From contig NZ_JAHDTH010000003.1 in the NCBI RefSeq assembly GCF_018531445.1, positions 26,175-90,174 of the forward strand: a DNA stretch of 64,000 nt, in the 5' to 3' direction. Source of the DNA: Pseudonocardia lacus. GTDB lineage: Bacteria; Actinomycetota; Actinomycetes; Mycobacteriales; Pseudonocardiaceae. Each line of letters begins with the position of its first letter. Within the stretch, counting starts at the first letter, position 1. A program made the position numbers and the translations under genes. The notes beneath the pieces are model-generated. The model saw only the letters and a list, made by a program, of their open reading frames with translations. It was not told where the DNA came from and did not search any database. Shown in pieces: positions 1 through 6,742 of this stretch.

Positions 1-58
1 CGTCGATCCGGGCGGTGACCGTCCGCACGGCGGTGGGCGGCTCCTGCACGGCTGTCAT
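1..58 (-). CDS. 5' end of an unidentified gene, cut by the window edge
   Basis: An open frame starts with ATG at 58 on the minus strand and reads MTAVQEPPTAVRTVTARID before running off the edge. A GGGAG ribosome-binding sequence lies about 8 bases upstream, which supports the start. It lies downstream of the aldehyde oxidoreductase gene in the same direction, but an 83-base gap with a palindrome-like site suggests its own promoter. Nineteen residues are too few to name a family. Confidence 0.55.
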   Translation of the reverse strand, partial: MTAVQEPPTAVRTVTARID

Positions 59-77
59 CTCGACTCCCAACCGGTAG

Positions 78-92
78 TGCATACCGCATACA
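78..92. promoter_or_regulatory. imperfect palindrome TGCATAC-C-GCATACA, possible operator
   Basis: The 15-mer TGCATACCGCATACA is AT-rich for this genome and sits 20-35 bases upstream of the ATG at 58. Read on the minus strand it is TGTATGC-G-GTATGCA, an inverted repeat matching at 5 of 7 positions, or equally a GTATGC direct repeat. It resembles FadR/VanR-type GntR operators. No regulator is visible next to it, so assignment is inference. Confidence 0.35.
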
Positions 93-140
93 ACCTACGC
101 AACGTCGTCGATCCGCGGCCGGTGCGGCGATTCTCGGTCC

Positions 141-1943
141 TCACCCACCGAGCAGCAACGCCGCTTCCGCCTCCCGAGAGGGTCGACCCTCCTGGTCGAG
201 CCCGCGTTCGGCGTAGTAGCCGGCCACCATCGCACGCAGGCGGTCGGCTGTCAGCGCGGCGACGCGACCGGAACCCAGCTCCAGCGGGGTCTCCAGCATC
301 CGGCGGGGGAGCGTGTCGTCCGCCGCGGTGGCGCCCTCGCGCTGGTTGAACACCCGCTTGGCCAGCACGATCCGCCGGGCCGTCGCGCGCAGCTCGGCGG
401 CGTCGACGTCCCAGCCGGTGACCGGGCGCAGCAGCGCCGCCCACTCGGCGAACGGCTCGTCGAACACCCCGCGCAGGAACTTGCACAGGATCATCGAGTC
501 CATCACCGCGGCCCGGTCCTCGGTACCGACCGCGGCCACGACCTGCGCCGCCCCGCCGTTGAGCCGGTCGTGCTCGCCGGAGAGGTCGGCCTCGTAGGCG
601 CCGGAGCGGTTGTGGTCGGCGCCGCGCGCGTTCACCGCCAGCCCCAGGGCCATCGCCTGCAGCGTGCGCGGCTCGTACCCGGGCAGCTCCAGGCCCTTGA
701 CCTGCGGCGCGCAGTCGATCGAGGCACCGCCGACGGTCGCGGCCGCCCGCCGCGACCCCTGGGCCAGCAGCTCGCCGAGCCCCGGCTCGCGCGAGCCGAT
801 CATGTCCAGGGCCCGCAGCAGCGCGGCGCCGTCGCCGAAGCGCAGCCACGGCGCGTCGATCAGCCCGCGCTCGGCGCACTCCATCGCCCAGGCGATCGTG
901 CCGCCGGCCGAGATCGTGTCCAGGCCCAGCTCGTCGCAGCGGGCGCTGGCGGCGAAGACGTCGTCGGGGTCGGACACCCCGCACAGCGGCCCGAGCGCGA
1001 ACACGTTCTCGTACTCCATGCGCTGCTGGCCGCCGCCCTTGCGGGAGTAGATGTGCTCGCAGCCGATCGAGCAGGACGCGCACGAGTTGCGGGCCACCCC
1101 GCGCAGCTCGTGCAGCTCCTCGGCGGCCAGCCGGTGCGCGCCGTCGAAGGTGGCGGCGGTGAAGTTGCGGGTCGGGAGCGTGGAGACGGCGTTGAAGGCC
1201 AGCAGGTTGGCCAGCGTGCCCAGCTCGCGGTACTTGGCCGTGGCCGGCCCGAAGCTGCGCTCGCGCAGGTCCTTGGCCGCGGCCAGCACCGCCTGCTGGT
1301 CGGCGATCGCGACCCGGGTGGACGCGCGGACCAGCACCGCCTTGATGTTCTTCGCGCCCAGGACCGCGCCGAGCCCGCCGCGGCCGGCGTGCCGGCCGTC
1401 GTGGCTGATCGTGGCGTAGCGGACCCGCCGCTCGCCGGCCGGCCCGATCGCCGCGGTCTGCCAGCCGCGCCCGAAGCGCTCCCGCACGGCGGCCTCGGCC
1501 TCGGCGGCCGACAGCCCGGCCAGCTCCGGCGCCGCTTCCAGCCGCGCCCCGTCGCCGTCGACGAGCAGCACCGACAACTGCGCGGCCCGCCCGCGCACGA
1601 CGATCGCGTCGTGGCCGGTCAGCTTGCCGGCGATGGCGAACCGGCTCGACGCCAGCGCGTCGGTGAGCAGCCCGGTGAGCGGGGACTTGGCCACCACCGC
1701 GAACTTCGCGCTCGTCGTCAGCGGGGTACCGACCAGCGGGGAGAAGACGAACGCCAGCGGCGCCGGCGGGGCCAGCGGGTCGACCCCGGCCGGCGCCAGC
1801 CGGTGCAGCAGCCAGGTGCCCAGGCCGACCCCGCCCAGGTAGGCGCGCAGGACGGCGTCGGCGAGGGCCAGCGGCGCGCTCGTCGCCGCGCGGTCCCCGA
1901 TGTCGACGACCAGGGCCTTCCCGAAGTATCCACCGGCCGGCAC
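141..1943 (-). CDS. aor: tungsten-type aldehyde:ferredoxin oxidoreductase
   Basis: A 600-residue member of the AOR family, close to the usual ~605. These cytoplasmic enzymes oxidise aldehydes to carboxylic acids with a bis-pyranopterin tungsten centre and one 4Fe-4S cluster. The cluster ligands are all present: CASCSIGC at about residues 288-295 (C-x2-C-x3-C) and the distal Cys in MILCKF near 487. The N-terminal AOR domain (GGYFGKAL, about 1-205) and C-terminal domains are complete. The GTG at 1943 was chosen because the family begins just before GGYFGKALVVDI; the frame stays open further upstream into the mobA shadow. It follows the MobA-MoaD gene by 20 bases, so the two are probably cotranscribed, with a tungstate transporter just upstream. 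No dedicated ferredoxin gene is adjacent. Confidence 0.9.
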   Translation of the reverse strand: MPAGGYFGKALVVDIGDRAATSAPLALADAVLRAYLGGVGLGTWLLHRLAPAGVDPLAPPAPLAFVFSPLVGTPLTTSAKFAVVAKSPLTGLLTDALASSRFAIAGKLTGHDAIVVRGRAAQLSVLLVDGDGARLEAAPELAGLSAAEAEAAVRERFGRGWQTAAIGPAGERRVRYATISHDGRHAGRGGLGAVLGAKNIKAVLVRASTRVAIADQQAVLAAAKDLRERSFGPATAKYRELGTLANLLAFNAVSTLPTRNFTAATFDGAHRLAAEELHELRGVARNSCASCSIGCEHIYSRKGGGQQRMEYENVFALGPLCGVSDPDDVFAASARCDELGLDTISAGGTIAWAMECAERGLIDAPWLRFGDGAALLRALDMIGSREPGLGELLAQGSRRAAATVGGASIDCAPQVKGLELPGYEPRTLQAMALGLAVNARGADHNRSGAYEADLSGEHDRLNGGAAQVVAAVGTEDRAAVMDSMILCKFLRGVFDEPFAEWAALLRPVTGWDVDAAELRATARRIVLAKRVFNQREGATAADDTLPRRMLETPLELGSGRVAALTADRLRAMVAGYYAERGLDQEGRPSREAEAALLLGG

Positions 1944-1963
1944 GACCCCGAGCCTATGCCCGC

Positions 1964-2821
1964 TCAGCCGCCGGCGTCGGCCGACAGGAACGCGACCGTG
2001 TCGCCCGCGACGAGCGGCAGGTGCGGATCGCGGGTCATCTGGTCGCCGTTGACCGCCGCCACGACGTGCCGGTCGAGCGCGATCCCCACGGCCGCGGCGG
2101 CCGCGCCGAGCGACGCCGCGCGGACGGTGCGCGGGCCGCGTTGCCCGCCGCTCGCGAGCGCCCCGAACCGCTCGACCACGACCTCCGGCTCGGGACGGGC
2201 CAGCGCGGCTGCGTAGTCGTCGGGCTCGTTGACGTTGACCAGCGAGTCCAGCGCCGGGTCGAGGCGGGCCAGGTCGGGGTCGGCGAGCAGGGTGTCGTCG
2301 TCGAGCTGGGTGACCCGGCAGTGCCGGAACAGCATCCCCGGCCGCAGGTCGCCCTCGGCCAGCAGCTTCTCGATCAGCGGGGCGAGCGCGGTGCGGTAGC
2401 CGGCGGCGAGGGGTTGGCGGTAGCCGCGGGCCACCGGCAGCACGACGTCGGCGTCCGGGTCGGCGAACCCGCGCAGCACCCGCCGGACCAGCGCCGGGTG
2501 CAGGAACGGCAGGTCCGTCGAGCACACGAACGCCGCGGGCGCCCGCCCGTCGAGCGCCGCCAGCCCCGTCGCCAGTCCGCGCATCGGGCCGAGGCCCTCG
2601 ACCGGATCGGCCACCACCTCGACCGCCGCCGGCAGGGCGGGCAGCTCCTGGCCGGGCGCCGCGACGACCAGGACGGGACCGCCCACGGTGCGGTGCAGCA
2701 GGGCGGCCGTGCGGTGCAGCAGCGTCGAGCCGCGCCACTCCAGCGCGCCCTTGGGCCGGCCCATCCGGGAGGACCGGCCGCCGACGAGGACGACGCCGGC
2801 CGCGTCAGCGAGATCGACCAC
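1964..2821 (-). CDS. MobA-like nucleotidyltransferase fused to a MoaD-like sulfur carrier
   Basis: 285 residues in two domains. Residues ~5-200 are MobA-like (molybdopterin guanylyltransferase family), with the nucleotide loop GGRSSRMGRPKG at about 14-25 and the acidic motif STDLPF. Residues ~215-285 look like a MoaD/ThiS ubiquitin-like domain (VAAVNGDQM, LVAGDTVAFLSADAGG) ending in the free Gly-Gly that is thiocarboxylated during molybdopterin synthesis. Such carriers usually stand alone; the fusion could couple dithiolene sulfur supply and nucleotide attachment for the neighbouring AOR. The GTG start at 2821 has only a weak GGGAC upstream. Its position between tupC and aor supports a role in the tungsten cofactor, which is inference. 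Confidence 0.85.
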   Translation of the reverse strand: MVDLADAAGVVLVGGRSSRMGRPKGALEWRGSTLLHRTAALLHRTVGGPVLVVAAPGQELPALPAAVEVVADPVEGLGPMRGLATGLAALDGRAPAAFVCSTDLPFLHPALVRRVLRGFADPDADVVLPVARGYRQPLAAGYRTALAPLIEKLLAEGDLRPGMLFRHCRVTQLDDDTLLADPDLARLDPALDSLVNVNEPDDYAAALARPEPEVVVERFGALASGGQRGPRTVRAASLGAAAAAVGIALDRHVVAAVNGDQMTRDPHLPLVAGDTVAFLSADAGG

Positions 2822-2879
2822 GTCCCGATGCTATGCCCGTCCACCCCTCACCCCCGGCGGGCGCGGGGGACGTGGCTCG

Positions 2880-2920
2880 TTGGACGAGAACCGCTGTCGT
2901 GCGGCGGGGTTGGACGAGAG
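2880..2920 (+). repeat. paired TTGGACGAGA motif, 30-base period
   Basis: TTGGACGAGA occurs at 2880-2889 and again at 2910-2919, exactly 30 bases apart, the first followed by ACCGC. A similar pair with the same 30-base spacing lies at 37565-37604 on the opposite strand, between unrelated genes. This suggests a small dispersed intergenic repeat rather than a site belonging to the mobA promoter. Confidence 0.5.
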
Positions 2921-2926
2921 TAACGC

Positions 2927-2993
2927 CCCGTCGAGAACGATGTTGTCGTGATCGACAGGGCCGGTGGATCACGACAACGTCGTTCTCGACGGG
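2927..2993 (-). terminator. large hairpin after tupC
   Basis: Two 27-base arms (2927-2953 and 2967-2993) pair along their whole length with one G-T wobble around a 13-base loop. The right arm covers the tupC stop codon at 2969-2971. No T-tract follows, which is common in high-GC actinomycetes. It most likely ends or attenuates transcription between the tup genes and mobA-moaD/aor, or protects the tup mRNA 3' end. The stem is longer than a standard terminator. Confidence 0.6.
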
Positions 2994-3991
2994 AGGGGGA
3001 GGGGAGTACCGGGGAGCGAGCGGTGCTGCTCGACCGCGACGACGACGCGGGCCCCGAGCGTCACCGTGTCCGGCGGATCGCGGTCCAGGCAGACGAGTGG
3101 CCCGCTCGGGGTGTCGACGTCGAGCCGGGTGGCGGCGCCGAGGTCGACCGACCGGCGCAGGACGCCCTCGACGGTGACGACGTCGCCGCCGGGGTCGGCG
3201 AGGGCGCTCAGCAGGCGGCAGTGCTCGGGGCGGGCGGCGAGGGTGTCCGGCCGGCCGGTCAGGCTCGGCGGGAGCAGGTTGGTGAAGCCGAGGAGGCGGG
3301 CGGTGTCGGCGTCGCGGGGCTCCTCCAGCACGAACCGCGTCGGGCCGTGGTGGCGCAGGCGCCCGTCGACGAGCAGGGCGGTGTCCTGGGCGAGGGCCAG
3401 CGCCTCGTGCCGGTCGTGGGTGACGAGCACGGTGGCCGCGCCGTGGCGGTCCAGCGCGGCGCGCAGATCGGCCAGCAGGTCGCCGCGGGTGGCGGCGTCC
3501 AGGCCGCTGAACGGCTCGTCGAGCAGCAGGACGCGCGAGCCGACGGCCAGCGCGCGGGCGATGCTCAGCCGCTGGGCCTCGCCGCCGGACAGGGTGCGGG
3601 CGTCGCGGTCGGCGAGGTGGGCGATGCCCAACGCGTCGAGCCAGGGCAGCGCGCGTTCCCGGGCCGCGCGCCGGTCGACACCGCGGAATCGCAGCCCGCT
3701 GGCGGCGTTGGCGGCCACCGTCCCGCGGCGCAGGATCGGGCGCTGCAGCACGGCCGCGACCGCCCGGCGCATCTGCGGCCGGGTGACCGGGCCGCCGTCG
3801 AGCAGGACCTCCCCGGTGCTGCGGTGCGGCCCGAGCAGGCCGACGGCGCGCAGCAGCGTGGACTTCCCGGCGCCGTTGGGGCCGAGCACGGCGAGGGTGC
3901 GCCCGGCCGGGACGTCCAAGGTGACCGCGTGCACGAGCGCGCGCCCGGCCACGTGCACGCTCAGGTCGCGGCAGGCGAGCCCGCTGGTCAC
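2969..3991 (-). CDS. tupC: tungstate ABC transporter ATP-binding protein
   Basis: A 340-residue ATPase energising tungstate uptake at the inner face of the membrane. It has Walker A GPNGAGKST near residue 36, the Q-loop in VLQRP, the signature LSGGEAQRLS, Walker B VLLLDEPFSG and the switch His in VLVTHD. A C-terminal TOBE-like region of ~100 residues follows (ARPEHCRLL, then VVAVEQHRS), as in oxyanion importers. The GTG at 3991 overlaps the tupB stop by four bases (GTGA), so the genes are translationally coupled. Specificity is inferred from TupA, because the ATPase alone cannot separate tungstate from molybdate. Confidence 0.85.
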   Translation of the reverse strand: MTSGLACRDLSVHVAGRALVHAVTLDVPAGRTLAVLGPNGAGKSTLLRAVGLLGPHRSTGEVLLDGGPVTRPQMRRAVAAVLQRPILRRGTVAANAASGLRFRGVDRRAARERALPWLDALGIAHLADRDARTLSGGEAQRLSIARALAVGSRVLLLDEPFSGLDAATRGDLLADLRAALDRHGAATVLVTHDRHEALALAQDTALLVDGRLRHHGPTRFVLEEPRDADTARLLGFTNLLPPSLTGRPDTLAARPEHCRLLSALADPGGDVVTVEGVLRRSVDLGAATRLDVDTPSGPLVCLDRDPPDTVTLGARVVVAVEQHRSLPGTPLPLPSRTTLS

Positions 3992-4689
3992 CGGGCGTCG
4001 ACCCGGCCCTGCTGGACGAGGGTCAGCACCAGGTTCACCGCGAACGCGATCACCAGCAGGACCAGCCCGAACGCGATGGCCAGCGCGAACTGCCCGCGGC
4101 TGGTGGCCAGCACCGCGGCCGTGGTCAGCACCCGGGTCTCGCCGGCGAGGTTGCCCCCCACCATCTGCGCCGCCCCGACCTCGCTGACCACGGCGCCGAA
4201 CGCGGCCATCGCCGCGGCCAGCAGCGGGAGCCGGGCTTCGCCGAGCAGGGCGAGCAGCGAGCGCAGCCGGCTCGCCCCCAGGCCCTGCATCTGGACCCGG
4301 AACTCGGGGTCGACCTGCTGCACCGCGACCGCGACCAGCGCGACGACGACCGGCGTCGCGATCCCGGCCTGCGCGACGACCATCGCGGTCGGGGTGTAGA
4401 GCAGCCCCAGCCCGCCGAGCGGGCCGCTGCGCCACAGGAGCACGGTGACGAACAGGCCCACGACGACCGGCGGCAGGCCCATCCCGGTGTTCGCCGCGGC
4501 CAGCAGGACCCGCCGGCCGGGGAACCGCCCGAGGGCGACCGCGAGCCCGAGCGGGAGCCCGAGCAGCAGGGCGACGGCGGTCGCGGTCAGCGACACGCGC
4601 AGGGTCAACGCGGTGATCGCCCAGGTGTCCTGGTCGCCGGTGACCAGCAGCCGCACCGCCTCGCCGAGGCCGTCGAGCAGGACGTCCAC
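3988..4689 (-). CDS. tupB: tungstate ABC transporter permease
   Basis: A 233-residue integral membrane permease of the TupB type, with about six hydrophobic segments. The cytoplasmic coupling loop reads EFRVQMQGLGASRLRSLLAL (about 130-150), in the usual place for the EAA-like loop contacting the ATPase. The segment SEVGAAQMVGGNLAGETRVL is characteristic of TupB/WtpB-type permeases. It starts 3 bases after the tupA stop and overlaps tupC by 4 bases, giving a tight tupA-tupB-tupC operon. Confidence 0.85.
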   Translation of the reverse strand: MDVLLDGLGEAVRLLVTGDQDTWAITALTLRVSLTATAVALLLGLPLGLAVALGRFPGRRVLLAAANTGMGLPPVVVGLFVTVLLWRSGPLGGLGLLYTPTAMVVAQAGIATPVVVALVAVAVQQVDPEFRVQMQGLGASRLRSLLALLGEARLPLLAAAMAAFGAVVSEVGAAQMVGGNLAGETRVLTTAAVLATSRGQFALAIAFGLVLLVIAFAVNLVLTLVQQGRVDAR

Positions 4690-4692
4690 GCC

Positions 4693-5547
4693 TCAGCCGC
4701 CCAGGCTCGCCTCGTCCTTGCCGGCGTCGGGGGTGAACAGCGGCTGGCCGAACTCCTCCCGGCCGAACCGACCGATCATCTCCTGGGCCGGGGCCGACAC
4801 GATCCAGTCGGCGAAGGCGGCGGCGCCGTCGGGCTGGACCCGGTCGCCGGCGCGCGTCGTCATCTCGATCACGTGGTAGACGTTCAGCAGCGCGGGGTCG
4901 CCCTCGCTGAGCACCGTCGACGACAGCGAGTCGCGTTGCGCGAGGTAGGTCGCCCGGTCGGTGAGCGTGTAGCCGTCCTTCTCCGCCGCCACCCGCAGCG
5001 TGGCGCCCATGCCCTGCCCGGTGGACTGGTACCAGGACCCGGTCGGGGTGAGGCCGGCCGCGCTCCACAGCTGTTCCTCGCGGGCGTTGGTGCCGGACTC
5101 GTCGCCCCGGGACACGAACACCGCCTGTGCGGCCGCGATCCGCCGCATCGCCTCCACGCTGTCCAGACCGCGGATCCCGGCCGGGTCGGCCTCCGGCCCG
5201 ACGAGCACGAAGTCGTTGTGCATCACCAGCCGCCGCGAGCCGGCGGCGCCCTCGGCCACGAACTCCTCCTCGGCGGCGGGCGAGTGCACCAGCAGCACGT
5301 CGGCCTCGCCGCGGCGGCCCAGCTCGATGGCCTGCCCGCTGCCCACCGCGAGCGTCTTCACCTGCCAGCCGGTGCCGCGGCTGAACTCGGGCAGCAGCAC
5401 GTCGAGCAGGCCGGAGTCCTGCGTGCTGGTGGTGGTGGCCAGGATCAGCGACCGCTCCGCCGACGGCCCGGCCGCCGGGGCGCCGCCGCAGGCGGCCAGC
5501 AGGAGGGCACTCGTCAGGGCCAGGACGGCCGGAACGGCTCGACGCAT
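4693..5547 (-). CDS. tupA: tungstate-binding lipoprotein of an ABC transporter
   Basis: A 284-residue extracytoplasmic binding protein. The N-terminus is a lipoprotein signal with lipobox LLAAC (Cys near 20). The mature protein opens with ATTTSTQDSGLLDVLLPEF, the hallmark of TupA, whose Thr/Ser residues bind the oxyanion; SRGDESGTNAREEQLW is the second conserved stretch. TupA proteins bind tungstate far more tightly than molybdate, so this is the main reason for reading the locus as tungsten-specific. The start is ATG at 5547 or the adjacent GTG at 5550. It heads the tup operon. Confidence 0.87.
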   Translation of the reverse strand: MRRAVPAVLALTSALLLAACGGAPAAGPSAERSLILATTTSTQDSGLLDVLLPEFSRGTGWQVKTLAVGSGQAIELGRRGEADVLLVHSPAAEEEFVAEGAAGSRRLVMHNDFVLVGPEADPAGIRGLDSVEAMRRIAAAQAVFVSRGDESGTNAREEQLWSAAGLTPTGSWYQSTGQGMGATLRVAAEKDGYTLTDRATYLAQRDSLSSTVLSEGDPALLNVYHVIEMTTRAGDRVQPDGAAAFADWIVSAPAQEMIGRFGREEFGQPLFTPDAGKDEASLGG

Positions 5548-5610
5548 CACCGATCCACTCTGTCAGACCACCCGGGTCCGGCCGCGTGGGCGAGTACCTC
5601 GGAGCGACGG

Positions 5611-6471
5611 TCAGCGCGCCTCGGCGGGGGCAGCGACGGCGTGCTCGGCGGCCCGGCTGACCCGCTCCCAGCCCGCCCAGGTGTCCATCCGCCGGCGGGA
5701 GATGTCGAACGCCAGGTCGTAGACCATGCTGCCGAGCAGGAGCCGCGGCGGCGGGTCGTCGCTGTCGACCAGGCGCAGCAGCGCCTCGGCGGCGAGCCGG
5801 GGTTCGCTGTCGACCGATCCCTGCGCCCACTGCCGCTCCAGCTCGGCGCGCAGCGGTGCGTATTCCCGCATCGGGGCCGTGGTCGTCATGCTGGAGTACA
5901 GGTCGGTCCAGTAGCCGCCCGGCTGCACGATGCTGACCCGGACGTCGAAGGTCGCCGCTTCCATCGCCAGTGCTTCGCTCATGCCTTCGAGGGCGAACTT
6001 GCTCGCGCTGTACATGCCGGTGCTCGGGAAGCCGCCGAGCGCGGCGATGCTGGAGATCTGCACGATGTGGCCGGACCGCTGGACACGCAGGTGCGGGAGC
6101 GCCGCCTGGGCGACCCACAGCGCGCCGAAGAGGTTGACCTCGAACTGGGCCCGCGCCTGGGCCTCGGTGAACTCCTCGACCATGCCCATGGACATCGTGC
6201 CGGCGTTGTTGACGACGATGTCGAGCCGTCCGAAGTGCTCGACGGCGGTCGCCACGGCGGCGATGACCGCCGCCCGGTCGGTCACGTCGAGGGGCAGGGC
6301 CAGCAGCCGGTCGCCGTGCCGCTCGTCGAGGACCTCCCGGGCGATGGTCCGCGACGCGGCAGCCACCCGGTCGCCCCGCGCGAGCGCGGCCTCGGCGAAC
6401 GCGCGGCCCAGGCCGCGGCTGGCGCCGGTGATGAACCACGTGCGGGGGGCGGTGTCGGACGAGGTGCGCAT
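5611..6471 (-). CDS. short-chain dehydrogenase/reductase
   Basis: A 286-residue classical SDR, probably NADP(H)- or NAD(H)-dependent; the substrate is unknown. The cofactor loop TGASRGLG is near residue 16, NNAG near 89, the catalytic Ser in ISSIAALGG, and YSASK near 156. The ~40-residue tail after the Rossmann core is longer than in minimal SDRs. The ATG at 6471 is 20 bases below a perfect operator-like palindrome. It is divergent from another SDR at 6739 and shares a regulatory region with it, so the two may respond to the same inducer. Confidence 0.85.
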   Translation of the reverse strand: MRTSSDTAPRTWFITGASRGLGRAFAEAALARGDRVAAASRTIAREVLDERHGDRLLALPLDVTDRAAVIAAVATAVEHFGRLDIVVNNAGTMSMGMVEEFTEAQARAQFEVNLFGALWVAQAALPHLRVQRSGHIVQISSIAALGGFPSTGMYSASKFALEGMSEALAMEAATFDVRVSIVQPGGYWTDLYSSMTTTAPMREYAPLRAELERQWAQGSVDSEPRLAAEALLRLVDSDDPPPRLLLGSMVYDLAFDISRRRMDTWAGWERVSRAAEHAVAAPAEAR

Positions 6472-6491
6472 GGGGTCTCCGTTCTGCGGTG

Positions 6492-6510
6492 AGACGAGAC
6501 GGTTCGTCTC
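6492..6510. promoter_or_regulatory. TetR-type operator, copy 1
   Basis: AGACGAGACGGTTCGTCTC is an inverted repeat of AGACGA/TCGTCT-type half sites. It matches copy 2 at 6554-6572 at 18 of 19 positions. It lies about 20 bases upstream of the SDR start at 6471, where a repressor would block transcription. The form is typical of TetR-family operators. No regulator gene adjoins it in this window. Confidence 0.65.
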
Positions 6511-6553
6511 GCGGCCCGAGGCGGAACGGTAGGCGGGGCGAGGGGGACTGTCA

Positions 6554-6572
6554 AGACGAGACGGCTCGTCTC
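6554..6572. promoter_or_regulatory. TetR-type operator, copy 2
   Basis: AGACGAGACGGCTCGTCTC contains a perfect inverted repeat, AGACGAG-ACGG-CTCGTCT. It is 62 bases centre-to-centre from copy 1, about six helical turns. The arrangement would allow cooperative or looped binding of the same repressor between the divergent SDR genes. Confidence 0.65.
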
Positions 6573-6607
6573 ATGTGGGTGCGCCGGCACGTCGGACCGA
6601 TTGATGT

Positions 6608-6623
6608 CTGAACGATTGTTCAG
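6608..6623. promoter_or_regulatory. palindrome CTGAAC-GATT-GTTCAG
   Basis: A perfect inverted repeat with 6-base arms and a 4-base spacer, unrelated in sequence to the AGACGAG operators 36 bases away. It is about 40 bases upstream of the small ORF at 6662. TetR/AcrR family operators often look like TGAAC-N4-GTTCA. It implies a second regulator for the plus-strand SDR operon. Confidence 0.6.
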
Positions 6624-6661
6624 TAGGTTTCGCCTTCGTCCGCAGACGAGGAGAGGCGCGC

Positions 6662-6742
6662 ATGGTGCTGGTCGACCTGAACTGCCCGCAGCACGGGAAC
6701 GCCCGCGACGGCGGGTCGTGGAACGGGTGGGTGGCACGGTGA
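6662..6742 (+). CDS. 26-residue small ORF coupled to the downstream SDR
   Basis: ATG at 6662 follows a strong GAGGAGAGG ribosome-binding sequence. The 26-codon frame begins MVLVDLNCPQHGNARDGG, is Trp- and Gly-rich in its second half, and ends at TGA 6740-6742. That TGA overlaps the GTG start of the SDR at 6739 (GTGA), the layout of translational coupling. The SDR's own start has no comparable ribosome-binding sequence, so ribosomes probably reach it through this ORF. It could be a leader peptide or a true small protein with one Cys and one His. No family is recognised. Confidence 0.5.
   Translation: MVLVDLNCPQHGNARDGGSWNGWVAR

Noticed and set aside
2021..2923. Long plus-strand frame opposite mobA-moaD and similar long antisense frames elsewhere (for example 9328-12648 minus and 17013-19046 plus)
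   Set aside because: They mirror well-supported genes on the other strand, are rich in Arg/Gly/His/Gln as expected from GC-rich antisense codons, and match no recognisable domain.
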